From a virus, in IMG/VR virus record IMGVR_UViG_3300035703_000112, positions 1 to 57,189 of that record: 57,189 bases of DNA, one strand, 5' to 3'. This document shows positions 7,308 through 14,493 of the stretch, one piece after another (within the stretch, counting starts at the first letter, position 1; each line of letters opens with the position of its first letter). Position numbers and translations under genes: made by a program. The notes under the pieces were generated by a model. That model saw only the letters and a list, made by a program, of their open reading frames with translations, searched no databases and was not told the origin of the DNA.

Positions 7308-8033
7308 CTAGGTTCCTGCATCAACCTCGGAAAGCGGTTTGAGCAGCTCCGGCACGGCTTCGATGTGGTAAGGCCGAATTTCCTTTTTTGCCCATAGTGC
7401 GAATTCTTCCTCGGTCATAGGCTGGCACGTTTCATCTTCGAAAACCACAACTTTCAACTTAGGCAAAACATACATCCCAACTTTTTTTGGTTTGGGAACT
7501 CGTGGTGAAATCCTTTTTTCTTCTTTTTCTTTTTCTTTTTTATTTATTTTTTCTTTTTCTTTTTGTTCTTTTTTAGAAAAGTCCTTAGTTTCTAAGTTAC
7601 TTTCTTTTATTTCATTTCTTTCTTTTATTTTATTTATAGCATTGCTGTCGCATTCCGAACGCAATGCGTTCGCATTACCCCATCTGTAACTAGCTGATTC
7701 TCTTGCTTTTATAGATTTAGAATTTACCTCATCTAACCTCCTCTGCACCGACTTGGAACCGAAAAAATTCTCCGAAATTTCGAACAAACCGAAGTCCTCA
7801 ACAACACTCTTTACAACGTCGCATTGCGCTCGCAAATCGAACGCAATGCCTTCGTAGTCCGTTCGCAATGCGTTCGCATTATGATACAAATCCTCCACAA
7901 TTGACCAGTAAATTCCATAGCCAATCATGCCGTGTTTTCTAATCAAAATTTTAATTTTTTCGTCATTTCTGGCGTTATAATCGTGGCTGAAGTAAAAGGT
8001 TAATTTAGGCATAGGAAAAGGTGGCTTGCCCAT
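7308..8033 (-). CDS. DUF4373 (Lin1244/Lin1753-like) replication protein
   Basis: The N-terminal domain has the features of DUF4373 proteins: YFSHDYNARNDEKIKILIRK, GYGIYWSIVEDLYH and FGSKSVQRRLDEV. These phage and plasmid proteins are DnaD-like and associated with replication initiation or helicase loading. The middle is a highly charged Lys/Glu linker (about residues 150-175) and the C-terminus is Pro-rich. The frame is open to a GTG at 8057. ATG 8033 (MGKPPFPMPKLTF) or ATG 8012 (MPKLTFYFSHD) is a better start and leaves the inverted repeat at 8040-8142 non-coding. Unusual palindromic DNA repeats encode NANALR peptides within the domain. Confidence 0.75.
   Translation of the reverse strand: MGKPPFPMPKLTFYFSHDYNARNDEKIKILIRKHGMIGYGIYWSIVEDLYHNANALRTDYEGIAFDLRAQCDVVKSVVEDFGLFEISENFFGSKSVQRRLDEVNSKSIKARESASYRWGNANALRSECDSNAINKIKERNEIKESNLETKDFSKKEQKEKEKINKKEKEKEEKRISPRVPKPKKVGMYVLPKLKVVVFEDETCQPMTEEEFALWAKKEIRPYHIEAVPELLKPLSEVDAGT
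7656..7881 (-). repeat. In-frame palindromic repeats within the DUF4373 gene
   Basis: GCAATGCGTTCGCATTA occurs exactly at 7661-7677 and 7865-7881, and CGAACGCAATGC at 7656-7667 and 7838-7849. A related GCATTGCGCTCGCA lies near 7821. The core AATGCG-TT-CGCATT is an inverted repeat. On the coding strand these units give NANALR peptides at two places in the protein. Both GC content and repetition differ from the flanks. Confidence 0.8.
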
Positions 8034-8039
8034 GCTGTT

Positions 8040-8142
8040 GCTAAAAGTTATAACCACCCCAAACGAGCGACTTTAACGCAGCACAAGACAAGCCTAATTT
8101 TATCAGTAAAATGGTAATGAAATCAATGTTATAACTTTTAGC
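8040..8142. repeat. Perfect 15-bp inverted repeat with 73-bp spacer
   Basis: GCTAAAAGTTATAAC at 8040-8054 and its exact complement GTTATAACTTTTAGC at 8128-8142. They lie just upstream of the DUF4373 gene (start 8033 or 8012). Each arm also contains the internal palindrome GTTATAAC. Possible uses are a pair of operator sites, a looping element or part of an origin. No other copies were seen in the window. Confidence 0.7.
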
Positions 8143-8189
8143 GATTCCAAAGATAGGAGCTAAATATTTTTGCGTCAAATATTTTTTTA

Positions 8190-8627
8190 TCAATAATGAG
8201 TGTATCTATTTTCTTCAATTTTTTCTATACTATCTTTCTCTTTTGCTAATGAAAAATAATAGATGTTAGTTTTATTTAATATGGCATTCATTAAATATGT
8301 ATCTCCTGATGAGTTTATGCATTCATACCAATTGTCAAAGACTTTTGCATTAACTGTTGAGTGAAAATATTCATCAGACTCTATTTCTATAATTTTATAA
8401 ATTTCCTGATTGATGATAATTTCATTTTTCTTTATTACAACTAAATTTCTTTCATTCAAAGAATCTATGGGTTTTAAGTCTTTTTTATCAGTATTATAGA
8501 TGGCTTTTACAACTTTCCCAAACAAAGCGACATGGTAATCTTTAACGTATAAATCATTTAGTGGTTGGCAATTCACTGAAATGTGAATGATAATAATTGC
8601 GACAAGTGTTGTGATTGTTTTTTTCAT
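8190..8627 (-). CDS. Putative exported or lipoprotein, unknown function
   Basis: The frame is open to 8660, but ATG 8627 gives a clean signal peptide (MKKTITTLVAIIIIHISVNC) and avoids overlap with the upstream gene, so I use it (145 residues). The hydrophobic core ends at a Cys in SVNC|QPL, a possible lipobox. The mature part is rich in Lys, Ile and Asn with no recognised fold. A secreted or membrane-anchored protein inside a replication operon is unusual; it might modify the infected cell's envelope. Confidence 0.5.
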   Translation of the reverse strand: MKKTITTLVAIIIIHISVNCQPLNDLYVKDYHVALFGKVVKAIYNTDKKDLKPIDSLNERNLVVIKKNEIIINQEIYKIIEIESDEYFHSTVNAKVFDNWYECINSSGDTYLMNAILNKTNIYYFSLAKEKDSIEKIEENRYTHY

Positions 8628-8643
8628 TGTTTTTTGTTTTTGG

Positions 8644-8865
8644 TTAGTAAAGATATTCAATAGACTTATCCTTGTGTGTTAAAGCATAGTTAAGGTCTAT
8701 TTTTCTGACATCCCATATATTTTTATATGGTTTTTTTTCATATTGAGAAAGTTGTTTTTTAGACAGTATTCTTAGCATGAATACTTCATAGCTTACTGTC
8801 CCCAATCTTTCATCATTATAAAATATAGATATGTTCTCAACACCTTGCTTTATTTCAATTCTCAT
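8644..8865 (-). CDS. Hypothetical small protein
   Basis: A 73-residue basic protein (MRIEIKQGVENISIFYNDE) with no recognised motif. It overlaps the upstream HNH gene by 11 bases, so it is probably translated from the same message. Function unknown. Confidence 0.45.
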   Translation of the reverse strand: MRIEIKQGVENISIFYNDERLGTVSYEVFMLRILSKKQLSQYEKKPYKNIWDVRKIDLNYALTHKDKSIEYLY

Positions 8866-9361
8866 TGTTGAAATATTTAAATGGGTCGTTGTCGTCTAAT
8901 ATCTTTTGAAAAAAATCTGGAATGCGAGATGTTTCTTTTATGTCTGGTGATATCATGATGAATCTATCTATAGCCTCTTTGAATATTGGCATTTTTCTCG
9001 CTGCATCCCAATTGCTATCGTAAGTTCCATGACAATTGCACCACTTCCCTAAAATCATATAATTGAGACGGTGTGTAGATACTGATGGGAATATAGACTT
9101 AGGTAGAACATGTGCTATGCATGCATGCCAATCTTGTTTATTGTAGTGGGCGAGAGATTCGCCACAATTCCAGCATTGCTTGTCTTCCCGGGCCATAATA
9201 CCCTCATACCACTTTTGTAGTTCGGAGGGAATTCCTGCCTCTTTAAATTCTAATTCTTTGGCAATCTTTTTTGCTGACTTTTTAGGGATACTATAAACCT
9301 TCTTAGGTTTATCTGGTTTCCCATTAAGTTTTTGATTGAAGCGTTGTTCTAGGTAACTCAT
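8855..9361 (-). CDS. HNH-like zinc-finger nuclease-type protein
   Basis: A 168-residue protein with a basic N-terminus (residues about 15-35, Lys-rich) and a compact metal-binding centre: CWNCGESL, then IAHVLPKS, RLNYM and KWCNCHGTYD. C-x2-C followed by H...N...C-x-CH is the layout of HNH/treble-clef endonucleases. It could process replication or recombination intermediates, as NinG-like phage proteins do, or be a free-standing HNH enzyme. It is the first gene of the minus-strand operon, with the promoter at 9366-9397 almost touching its ATG. Confidence 0.6.
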   Translation of the reverse strand: MSYLEQRFNQKLNGKPDKPKKVYSIPKKSAKKIAKELEFKEAGIPSELQKWYEGIMAREDKQCWNCGESLAHYNKQDWHACIAHVLPKSIFPSVSTHRLNYMILGKWCNCHGTYDSNWDAARKMPIFKEAIDRFIMISPDIKETSRIPDFFQKILDDNDPFKYFNNEN

Positions 9362-9365
9362 GATG

Positions 9366-9397
9366 CAAACATAAACAAACTAAACAATCTGGCCAAA
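9366..9397 (-). promoter_or_regulatory. Main promoter of the minus-strand replication operon
   Basis: Minus strand TTTG (9394-9397), a 20-base spacer, TATGTTTG (9366-9373), then CATC and the ATG at 9361. The start site predicted from the element spacing falls at or next to the initiation codon, so the message may be leaderless. It would drive the genes from 9361 down to the terminator near 3600. Confidence 0.7.
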
Positions 9398-9442
9398 TTT
9401 ATTTTGTTAAAAAAATATTTTTTTATTTTAAAAATGTTGCAT

Positions 9443-9450
9443 TATATTTG
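9443..9450 (+). promoter_or_regulatory. Candidate plus-strand promoter (-7 element)
   Basis: TATATTTG at 9443-9450 followed by CAC matches the TAnnTTTG -7 element. The expected -33 position holds only TTTT rather than TTTG. It lies back to back with the minus-strand promoter at 9366-9397, making 9362-9530 a divergent control region. Confidence 0.45.
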
Positions 9451-9481
9451 CACTTGCATAGCAAATAGAGTTGGTTTACAC

Positions 9482-9512
9482 CCGCCTGTATCTTTATACT
9501 GGGCGGATTTTT
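9482..9512 (+). terminator. Terminator-like hairpin in the leader of the HTH gene
   Basis: CCGCC (9482-9486) with GTAT, loop, ATAC and GGCGG (9502-9506), then ATTTTT. This is a stem with small internal bulges followed by a T-run, on the plus strand between the candidate promoter at 9443 and the ATG at 9531. It could attenuate the downstream gene or end a roughly 55-nt small RNA. Confidence 0.6.
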
Positions 9513-9530
9513 AAAAACAAAATTTAAATT

Positions 9531-9755
9531 ATGTCTACAGATTCAATCATTAAAATTGATGTAACTCCTACAGAACAAGAAAAACTTTGGGTAAAAGCAC
9601 TTGCTTCAGGCGAAAAGGCAAACAAAATTGCTGAAGATTTTGGTATGAACAGAAATACATTTGCCTACCATTTGCGTTTTCTGCGAGCTAAATTTCAGTG
9701 CAAAAACACAAATCAGCTTATCTCTTATTTTTTGCGCAATAATTTAATTGACTAA
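9531..9755 (+). CDS. LuxR/GerE-type HTH regulator
   Basis: A 74-residue protein consisting almost entirely of a LuxR-type C-terminal HTH: TPTEQEKLWVKALASGEKA, then KIAEDFGMNRNTFAYHLRFL, then RAKFQCKNTNQLISYFL. Such stand-alone effector domains bind DNA without a sensory domain. Its location at the divergent control region between replication and structural modules suggests a switch for early or late genes. A terminator-like leader hairpin precedes it. The stop overlaps the next frame (TAATG). Confidence 0.75.
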   Translation: MSTDSIIKIDVTPTEQEKLWVKALASGEKANKIAEDFGMNRNTFAYHLRFLRAKFQCKNTNQLISYFLRNNLID

Positions 9756-9793
9756 TGTTTTGGTCCCCATTTACCATAAAAATTCAAATTAAA

Positions 9794-10000
9794 ATGAAAA
9801 TCAAACTCGAACGTCTGACAAAAGAACTATCTAAGGGTACTGCTATTGAGCAATATCAAGCTCTAAAAGAATTGAAATCTTTTGTTGTTAGCTCTCTTGA
9901 AAAAGAACAACAGGGTTTGCAGTCAAGTGTTTCTGGTCTTCAAGACCTAGTTAATGAAATTAACGGTAATATTTATGGGAATATCCCATCTGGCGACTAA
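9794..10000 (+). CDS. Small coiled-coil protein
   Basis: The frame opens at 9755, but ATG 9794 has the A-rich context (AAATTAAAATG) typical here and gives MKIKLERLTKELSKGT. The 68-residue product is a helical coiled coil (EKEQQGLQSSVSGLQDLVNEI) with a Gly/Asn tail. It follows the HTH regulator and may be co-transcribed with it. Its TAA overlaps the stop of the convergent minus gene at 9997. Confidence 0.5.
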   Translation: MKIKLERLTKELSKGTAIEQYQALKELKSFVVSSLEKEQQGLQSSVSGLQDLVNEINGNIYGNIPSGD

Positions 10001-10239
10001 TTGTTAGAGTCGGATATTAATTGAGTAGCTGTTTCTGCTGCAAAATATGTCTTTGATGGTCTATTTGAAGATACTATTTCGATTGCAGAATTGCATGATG
10101 CGCCTTGAAATGTTATAGCCGGATTGACTGGTCTAATAATAATACTGTTTGTTGGGAATCCCATTTTAATGCCATTTGGCCCAGAAAAATTCGGGTTGGC
10201 TTGATAGCTGTAAATAGATGCAAATAATATTTTACTCAT
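9997..10239 (-). CDS. Small structural-type protein, YQANPNF domain family
   Basis: An 80-residue protein (MSKILFASIYSYQANPNF...) closely matching the N-terminal domain of the 11455-13311 protein (MSNIVTASIYSFQANPNF). Shared positions include IGFP/MGFP, VIIR/IIIR, FQG, and YASETATTLIS/FAAETATQLIS near the end. The frame extends to 10296, but that would place a terminator hairpin inside the gene, and the paralogue supports ATG 10239. It is probably a virion surface or adaptor domain, here as a stand-alone protein on the strand opposite to the structural genes. Confidence 0.65.
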   Translation of the reverse strand: MSKILFASIYSYQANPNFSGPNGIKMGFPTNSIIIRPVNPAITFQGASCNSAIEIVSSNRPSKTYFAAETATQLISDSNN

Positions 10240-10250
10240 ATTGCGAAAAT

Positions 10251-10276
10251 AAAAAATCCGGGTTATCCCCGGATTT
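10251..10276 (-). terminator. Intrinsic terminator between two minus-strand genes
   Basis: AAATCCGGG (10254-10262), loop TTATC, CCCGGATTT (10268-10276): a perfect 9-bp stem. On the minus strand it is followed by a T-run (10251-10256) and TATTTT. It lies just after the 10296-10553 gene and just before the 10239 start. On the plus strand it is followed by TCTTTCC, so weaker termination in that direction is possible. Confidence 0.75.
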
Positions 10277-10295
10277 CTTTCCTTCAAATTTGCCA

Positions 10296-10553
10296 TTATG
10301 CATTAGCGGCAGACAGGATGGTTGCAACGGGGGTAGCGGTAAAGAACTTGGTCGATACCTGATTCAACCCGGTTGGCAGCAATTCAACTACAGCTGCGCA
10401 AGTTACGTTGGCCTGACCACGAACTTCGGTGGTAGGATAAACGTGAATTCCTTGAACAGGGAACAGATTCTGCTGTCCTCCAGCGGCTTTAATTTCGGTT
10501 TGTCCGCCGGGTCCGTCGATTCCGTAAACAAAAACACTAACTACTTGTGCCAT
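10296..10553 (-). CDS. Small structural-type protein, VYGIDG domain family
   Basis: An 85-residue protein beginning MAQVVSVFVYGIDGPGG; the ATG at 10553 was chosen over 10607 because the upstream residues look non-coding. It shares the pattern of a family of virion-type domains in this genome: a V-x-V-Y-x-I-D-G opening, a central strand pair, and an end resembling FxATPVATILSAANA, equivalent to YASET..TL..AN elsewhere. Codon use is richer in G and C than in neighbours, as in the capsid gene, which suggests high expression. Probably a decoration or adaptor protein. Confidence 0.6.
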   Translation of the reverse strand: MAQVVSVFVYGIDGPGGQTEIKAAGGQQNLFPVQGIHVYPTTEVRGQANVTCAAVVELLPTGLNQVSTKFFTATPVATILSAANA

Positions 10554-10582
10554 GTTTAAAAATTTGATTGTGAAGAAAACTC

Positions 10583-10600
10583 TTCGCAAACGCTTGCGAA
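10583..10600. promoter_or_regulatory. Inverted repeat in the divergent gap
   Basis: TTCGCAA (10583-10589), ACGC, TTGCGAA (10594-10600) in the 63-base gap between the minus gene starting at 10553 and the plus gene at 10617. It could be an operator controlling both directions. No clear TAnnTTTG element accompanies it. Confidence 0.45.
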
Positions 10601-10616
10601 ATATCATTGTAAAATT

Positions 10617-11429
10617 ATGAATATACCGTTAAAGTACAAAACATCATCCCCTGCTGGAGATTTAATCAGTTTTTTGGCTGGGGTAAAAAAAATGTGGGAA
10701 GACACGGGTCGAAAGGGTATTATCTATCAACGTATAGGCATGCAGGGTATTGGCTATGAGGGAAGTATACACCCATTTCAAAATAGTGAAGGAGAAACTG
10801 TTTGTATGTCTGAGTATATGTTTGATATGTTAAAGCCATTGATTGAGGAACAGGAATATGTTGAATCTTTTTTGATTTGGAAAGGAGAAGATTTTGATGT
10901 TGACTTTGATTTAATTAGACTAGAGAGATATACAAATCAGCCAAAAGGCTGTTTAAATAGATGGTTTAATTATGTTTTCCCTCAAATGGCTTCAGACCTT
11001 TCTAAGCCTTGGATAACACTTCCCACCACTCTAAATTTTGCATTTCCTTGGCATGATAAAATCCTAATCAATTTTACTCAACGGTATAGAAATTATCTAA
11101 TTACATATCATTTCTTAAAAAAACATCAAAATGATATAATGTTCTTGGGTCTTCCTAAAGAAAAGGATATTTTCTGTAAAACTTGGGATTTAGAAATAGA
11201 GCACTATCAACCTGATAATTTCTATCAACTAGCTCAGGCTATTAAAAATTGCAGATTTTTCTTAGGCAATCAAAGTTTTTGTTTTCAATTAGCTGAAGCA
11301 TTAAAAACGCCTAGAGTTTTAGAGACTTTTACTTTGATGCCCAACGTAATACCTGTTGGAGAAAAAGCCTATGATTTCTATCACCAAGGTGGTTTGGAAT
11401 ATTATTTTGAAAAACTATCACAATCGTAG
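10617..11429 (+). CDS. GT-B glycosyltransferase, family 9-like
   Basis: A 270-residue protein with a GT9-like opening (AGDLISFLAGVKKMWEDTG, comparable to the GD-hydrophobic start of heptosyltransferases). It also has a C-terminal nucleotide-sugar site of the same style (FFLGNQSFCFQLAEALKTPRVLE ending near a Pro/Gly turn). Phage members of this group are shorter than bacterial heptosyltransferases. It stands among virion genes, so glycosylation of a structural protein is plausible. Acceptor and donor sugars cannot be read from the sequence. Confidence 0.6.
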   Translation: MNIPLKYKTSSPAGDLISFLAGVKKMWEDTGRKGIIYQRIGMQGIGYEGSIHPFQNSEGETVCMSEYMFDMLKPLIEEQEYVESFLIWKGEDFDVDFDLIRLERYTNQPKGCLNRWFNYVFPQMASDLSKPWITLPTTLNFAFPWHDKILINFTQRYRNYLITYHFLKKHQNDIMFLGLPKEKDIFCKTWDLEIEHYQPDNFYQLAQAIKNCRFFLGNQSFCFQLAEALKTPRVLETFTLMPNVIPVGEKAYDFYHQGGLEYYFEKLSQS

Positions 11430-11454
11430 ACAAAATTAATTTGTATCTTCGGGC

Positions 11455-13311
11455 ATGTCTAATATTGTAACAGCATCTATTTATAGCTTTCAAGCTAACC
11501 CAAATTTTACAGACCAGTATGGGGTACAAATTGGATTCCCTGTTGAAACTGTAATAATTAGAGATTTGCCAACTCCTTTGCCATTTCAGGGAGTTGATTG
11601 TTATTCAACTATAGAAGTTATATCTCAGGGTGAGCCGTTCCCAACATATTATGCTTCTGAAACAGCGACCACATTAATATCTAATGCTAATACTGCACCT
11701 TCAACTCCTGTAACTGGTTCTGTTACTTTAAATCCGGGAACTAATTATGTTGGTAAAGTTCGGCTTACGGATGGCACAACAGATGCTGAGGTTGTGCCAT
11801 TGGCTGGTTATAGTGCTCAAGCTGTTGCTATTGTAGATGGTTCTGGTAATCAGGTGACAAGTTTTGGTGGTGGTACTCAATATACTGATGGTTCAGCCGT
11901 AGCTACGCCCACTGGTACTGTATCTCTAGGATTTGATGGGTCAAATGTTCAAGCTATTAGCACTACAGCATCTGGTGCTGTAAATATATCGGATGCGGGT
12001 GGAAGTATTACTGTTGATGGTACAGTTACTGCAAATGCTGGTACGGGTAATTTTACTGTTGTTCAAGCAAGCGCTGCAAATCTTAATGCTACAGTAACTG
12101 GTTCTGTGTCAGTATCAAATTTTCCCGCTACACAACCAATTAGCGGAACTGTTGCAGCCACTCAATCTGGTTTTTGGAGCGTAGATGTAAATAACGCTGG
12201 TGGCGCATCTGCTGTAAACATTCAAGATGGGGGCAATAGCATAACCGTTGATGGTACTGTTACGGCTAACGCTGGTACAGGTACTTTTACGGTTGGGGGG
12301 ACTGTCACTGCAAATGCTGGTACTGGTAATTTTACTGTGGTTCAAGCAACGGCTGCGAACTTAAACGCTACTGTTACTGGAACTGTAACTGCTGACACAG
12401 AACTTCCCACAGCGGCAGCATTATCAGATTCAACAGCCAATCCAACAACTCCTATTATTGGTGCTGCATTAGAGGGGTATAATGGTACTACATGGGATAG
12501 ATTAAAAACAGATACCGCACTTGCTGGCACATCGGCGAATGATACTGTAGTTGGTGTTCTTGCTGCTGGGATAGGTCCGGGTTTTTCAATAAGGTTAAAT
12601 CCAACAAACTTAGGAACTGCTGTAAACTCGGCATCAACTATTAATGTTGATGGCGCAACAACTATGTCAATTGGTATAGGTACAACCACTACGGGTACAT
12701 TTATTTTTGAAGGTACTGCTGATGCTACTAACTGGTTTTCTGTTGAAGTTTTTGATGCAACTTCTGATTTGTGGGTCTCTGGACAAAATTTAACACCCAC
12801 ACTTGGTAAAACTTATCATATTGCATCAGGCGGGTTAAGGCAAATTAGATTAAGAACAGTTACTACATTGGGCACAACAATGGCTCATGTTGTTAATCTT
12901 AGTTTATCTCAACAGTTAATTGCAGGTATAGATACCGGAGCTGCCCCTCATAATTTTGGCTATTCAAATTTGCATAAAGATGGAGAATATACAACACAGC
13001 AAACAGGAACTGCATTGTGGACTCCAGCTTCTGGTAAAAAATTTGTAGTTACGGATATTACAATAACAACTGGTGGTACAACGTCAGGAATTGTTACTTT
13101 ATGGCAAGGAGCTGTTGCAGACACTACTTATACTGTTGGTACAGACCCTGCTGTATTCAGGGGAGAATTTGCCCCTTCTGCAAACTCAAAACCGGGCGTT
13201 GTAAAATCGTTTAATGTTCCTTATGTTTCAACCGCCGTCGACCATATATTAAGGATTACAACTTCTGCTGCAATGACTTTATACGTTCAATGTAATGGAT
13301 ATGAAATATAA
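11455..13311 (+). CDS. Large Thr/Gly-rich virion (fibre-like) protein
   Basis: A 618-residue protein. Residues 1-80 are a copy of the YQANPNF domain also found in the 9997-10239 protein. Residues about 180-315 contain repeats of ITVDGTVTANAGTG and NFTVVQA.AANLNATVTG, a beta-strand-rich low-complexity stalk. The C-terminal part looks like beta-sandwich segments. There is no Cys-rich or enzymatic motif. The domain order (small anchoring head, repetitive shaft, globular end) is that of head fibres or tail fibres. Abundant Thr and Ser make it a possible target of the neighbouring glycosyltransferases. Confidence 0.65.
   Translation: MSNIVTASIYSFQANPNFTDQYGVQIGFPVETVIIRDLPTPLPFQGVDCYSTIEVISQGEPFPTYYASETATTLISNANTAPSTPVTGSVTLNPGTNYVGKVRLTDGTTDAEVVPLAGYSAQAVAIVDGSGNQVTSFGGGTQYTDGSAVATPTGTVSLGFDGSNVQAISTTASGAVNISDAGGSITVDGTVTANAGTGNFTVVQASAANLNATVTGSVSVSNFPATQPISGTVAATQSGFWSVDVNNAGGASAVNIQDGGNSITVDGTVTANAGTGTFTVGGTVTANAGTGNFTVVQATAANLNATVTGTVTADTELPTAAALSDSTANPTTPIIGAALEGYNGTTWDRLKTDTALAGTSANDTVVGVLAAGIGPGFSIRLNPTNLGTAVNSASTINVDGATTMSIGIGTTTTGTFIFEGTADATNWFSVEVFDATSDLWVSGQNLTPTLGKTYHIASGGLRQIRLRTVTTLGTTMAHVVNLSLSQQLIAGIDTGAAPHNFGYSNLHKDGEYTTQQTGTALWTPASGKKFVVTDITITTGGTTSGIVTLWQGAVADTTYTVGTDPAVFRGEFAPSANSKPGVVKSFNVPYVSTAVDHILRITTSAAMTLYVQCNGYEI
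12000..12390 (+). repeat. Internal repeats in the fibre-like gene
   Basis: Two long units and one partial unit. A stretch encoding ITVDGTVTANAGTG followed by FTVVQA and AANLNATVTG occurs around 12005-12100 and again around 12240-12385. An extra GTVTANAGTG lies inside the second unit. The DNA copies have drifted at third positions, so the duplication is not recent. Confidence 0.7.
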
Positions 13312-13316
13312 TATAT

Positions 13317-13523
13317 ATGATTACTCAAGAAATATTACTAGTGGAAAAGGTTGACAATGGGGATGGTACTACATCTATGATAGCTGAATTATCTGTTTAT
13401 CGAAATGGAATATTTATCCATCACGATAGTAGAAGCCCATTTAATTTCCCTAGCGATATGACAGACCAAGAAATAATTGATTATCTATGGGACAATGAAT
13501 ATTTGAAGTATAAAATAGTTTAA
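13317..13523 (+). CDS. Hypothetical small protein between structural genes
   Basis: A 68-residue acidic protein (MITQEILLVEKVDNGDGT) ending in DYLWDNEYLKYKIV. Six bases after the fibre-like gene and sharing its last base with the next start. Likely a small accessory virion or assembly protein, with no recognised family. Confidence 0.5.
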   Translation: MITQEILLVEKVDNGDGTTSMIAELSVYRNGIFIHHDSRSPFNFPSDMTDQEIIDYLWDNEYLKYKIV

Positions 13524-14251
13524 TGGCTGTATTTAACTTACACGGTGTAACACCTGTTCCTGCGGATAATGGAACAAACGCCACAACAACCATTACTATC
13601 ACCCCCCCAGCATCTATGCTAGATGGTGATTTAGTGGTAGTATACTTACAGCAAAGGGGCACTGCTACATTCTCTGTAGGCGTGACTGGCGGTCAAACTT
13701 GGACTCCAATAGGAAGAAATGCTGTTACTGCGAACGTATCAATGGAAACTTATTGGGCTAGATTCAATGGTACATGGGCTGCTAACCCAAGGTTCGACTT
13801 TTCTGCTGGTACAAACACTTCAGCAGTAATGCTTGTCTTTAGGTCAGATGTACCTACAAATCAATGGGGTACAGAAAGTATACAGACAGTCAATGCTGCT
13901 GCTGCCGCCACTATTACTATAACTGGTGTCACTCCCGCAAACCCTGATAGTGTGACAGTTGGTAGTTGGATGACAGCAGATGATAACACATGGGGTACAC
14001 TCACTGGTGCTGGCTGGAGCAAACTAGGTCTTACAGCTCAGTATAGGAACTTGGCAGGTAACGACCAGTCTTCTACATACGCATATTATTTACAATCTTT
14101 AGGTCCATCTGCTATACCCAATACTTCCCAGACACAGCTTACGCTTGGTAATGATGCTACAGCTTGGAGAAGAATAACATTTTATAATTTTGCTGCCTCA
14201 GCATTTACCCCATCTGACCCTATGGGTATGTTAGGAATATTTGGAATATAA
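13523..14251 (+). CDS. Beta-sandwich virion protein
   Basis: A 242-residue protein rich in Thr, Ala and Gly with strand-like repeats (TTTITITPPASMLDGDLVVV, ATITITGVTPANPDSVTVG). The opening 'DGDLVVVYL' plus 'WTPIG' pattern is common in phage and prophage surface proteins of the jelly-roll type. It is a probable tail or head surface protein acting next to the fibre. There is no enzymatic motif. Confidence 0.55.
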   Translation: MAVFNLHGVTPVPADNGTNATTTITITPPASMLDGDLVVVYLQQRGTATFSVGVTGGQTWTPIGRNAVTANVSMETYWARFNGTWAANPRFDFSAGTNTSAVMLVFRSDVPTNQWGTESIQTVNAAAAATITITGVTPANPDSVTVGSWMTADDNTWGTLTGAGWSKLGLTAQYRNLAGNDQSSTYAYYLQSLGPSAIPNTSQTQLTLGNDATAWRRITFYNFAASAFTPSDPMGMLGIFGI

Positions 14252-14256
14252 AATAT

Positions 14257-14478
14257 ATGATACATCAATTTACAACCCCACTCGCAGTTCACACACCATA
14301 TGGTGAAGGTGAAGCAATATTATTAATAGATTATTCTATTGATATTAGTACTGTATGGCTAATTAGATTAAATGATGGTTCCGTTGTCCATTGTATGTCT
14401 GAAGACATAAGGATATATGGTAACCCAATGTATGGTAAAGAATATGCTATAAATATACCTGATGGATGGATTAAATAA
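14257..14478 (+). CDS. Small protein, tandem paralogue 1
   Basis: A 73-residue protein. It shares a spaced pattern with the next gene: YGEGEAI, a 'YSI' strand, WLIRLNDGS, and IYGNPMYGKEY near the end. It is probably a compact beta fold. The pairing of two duplicates ahead of the glycosyltransferases suggests a virion or sugar-related accessory function, otherwise unknown. Confidence 0.55.
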   Translation: MIHQFTTPLAVHTPYGEGEAILLIDYSIDISTVWLIRLNDGSVVHCMSEDIRIYGNPMYGKEYAINIPDGWIK

Positions 14479-14493
14479 TTAAATATTGTTTTA

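Noticed and set aside
7500-7600. AT-only low-complexity tract as a possible non-coding region
   Set aside because: It is the Lys/Glu-rich linker of the DUF4373 protein, in frame with the domain.
12342-12800. 152-residue minus-strand open frame in the fibre-like gene
   Set aside because: Shadow frame of a Thr/Gly-rich repeat gene; composition and lack of start context argue against it.
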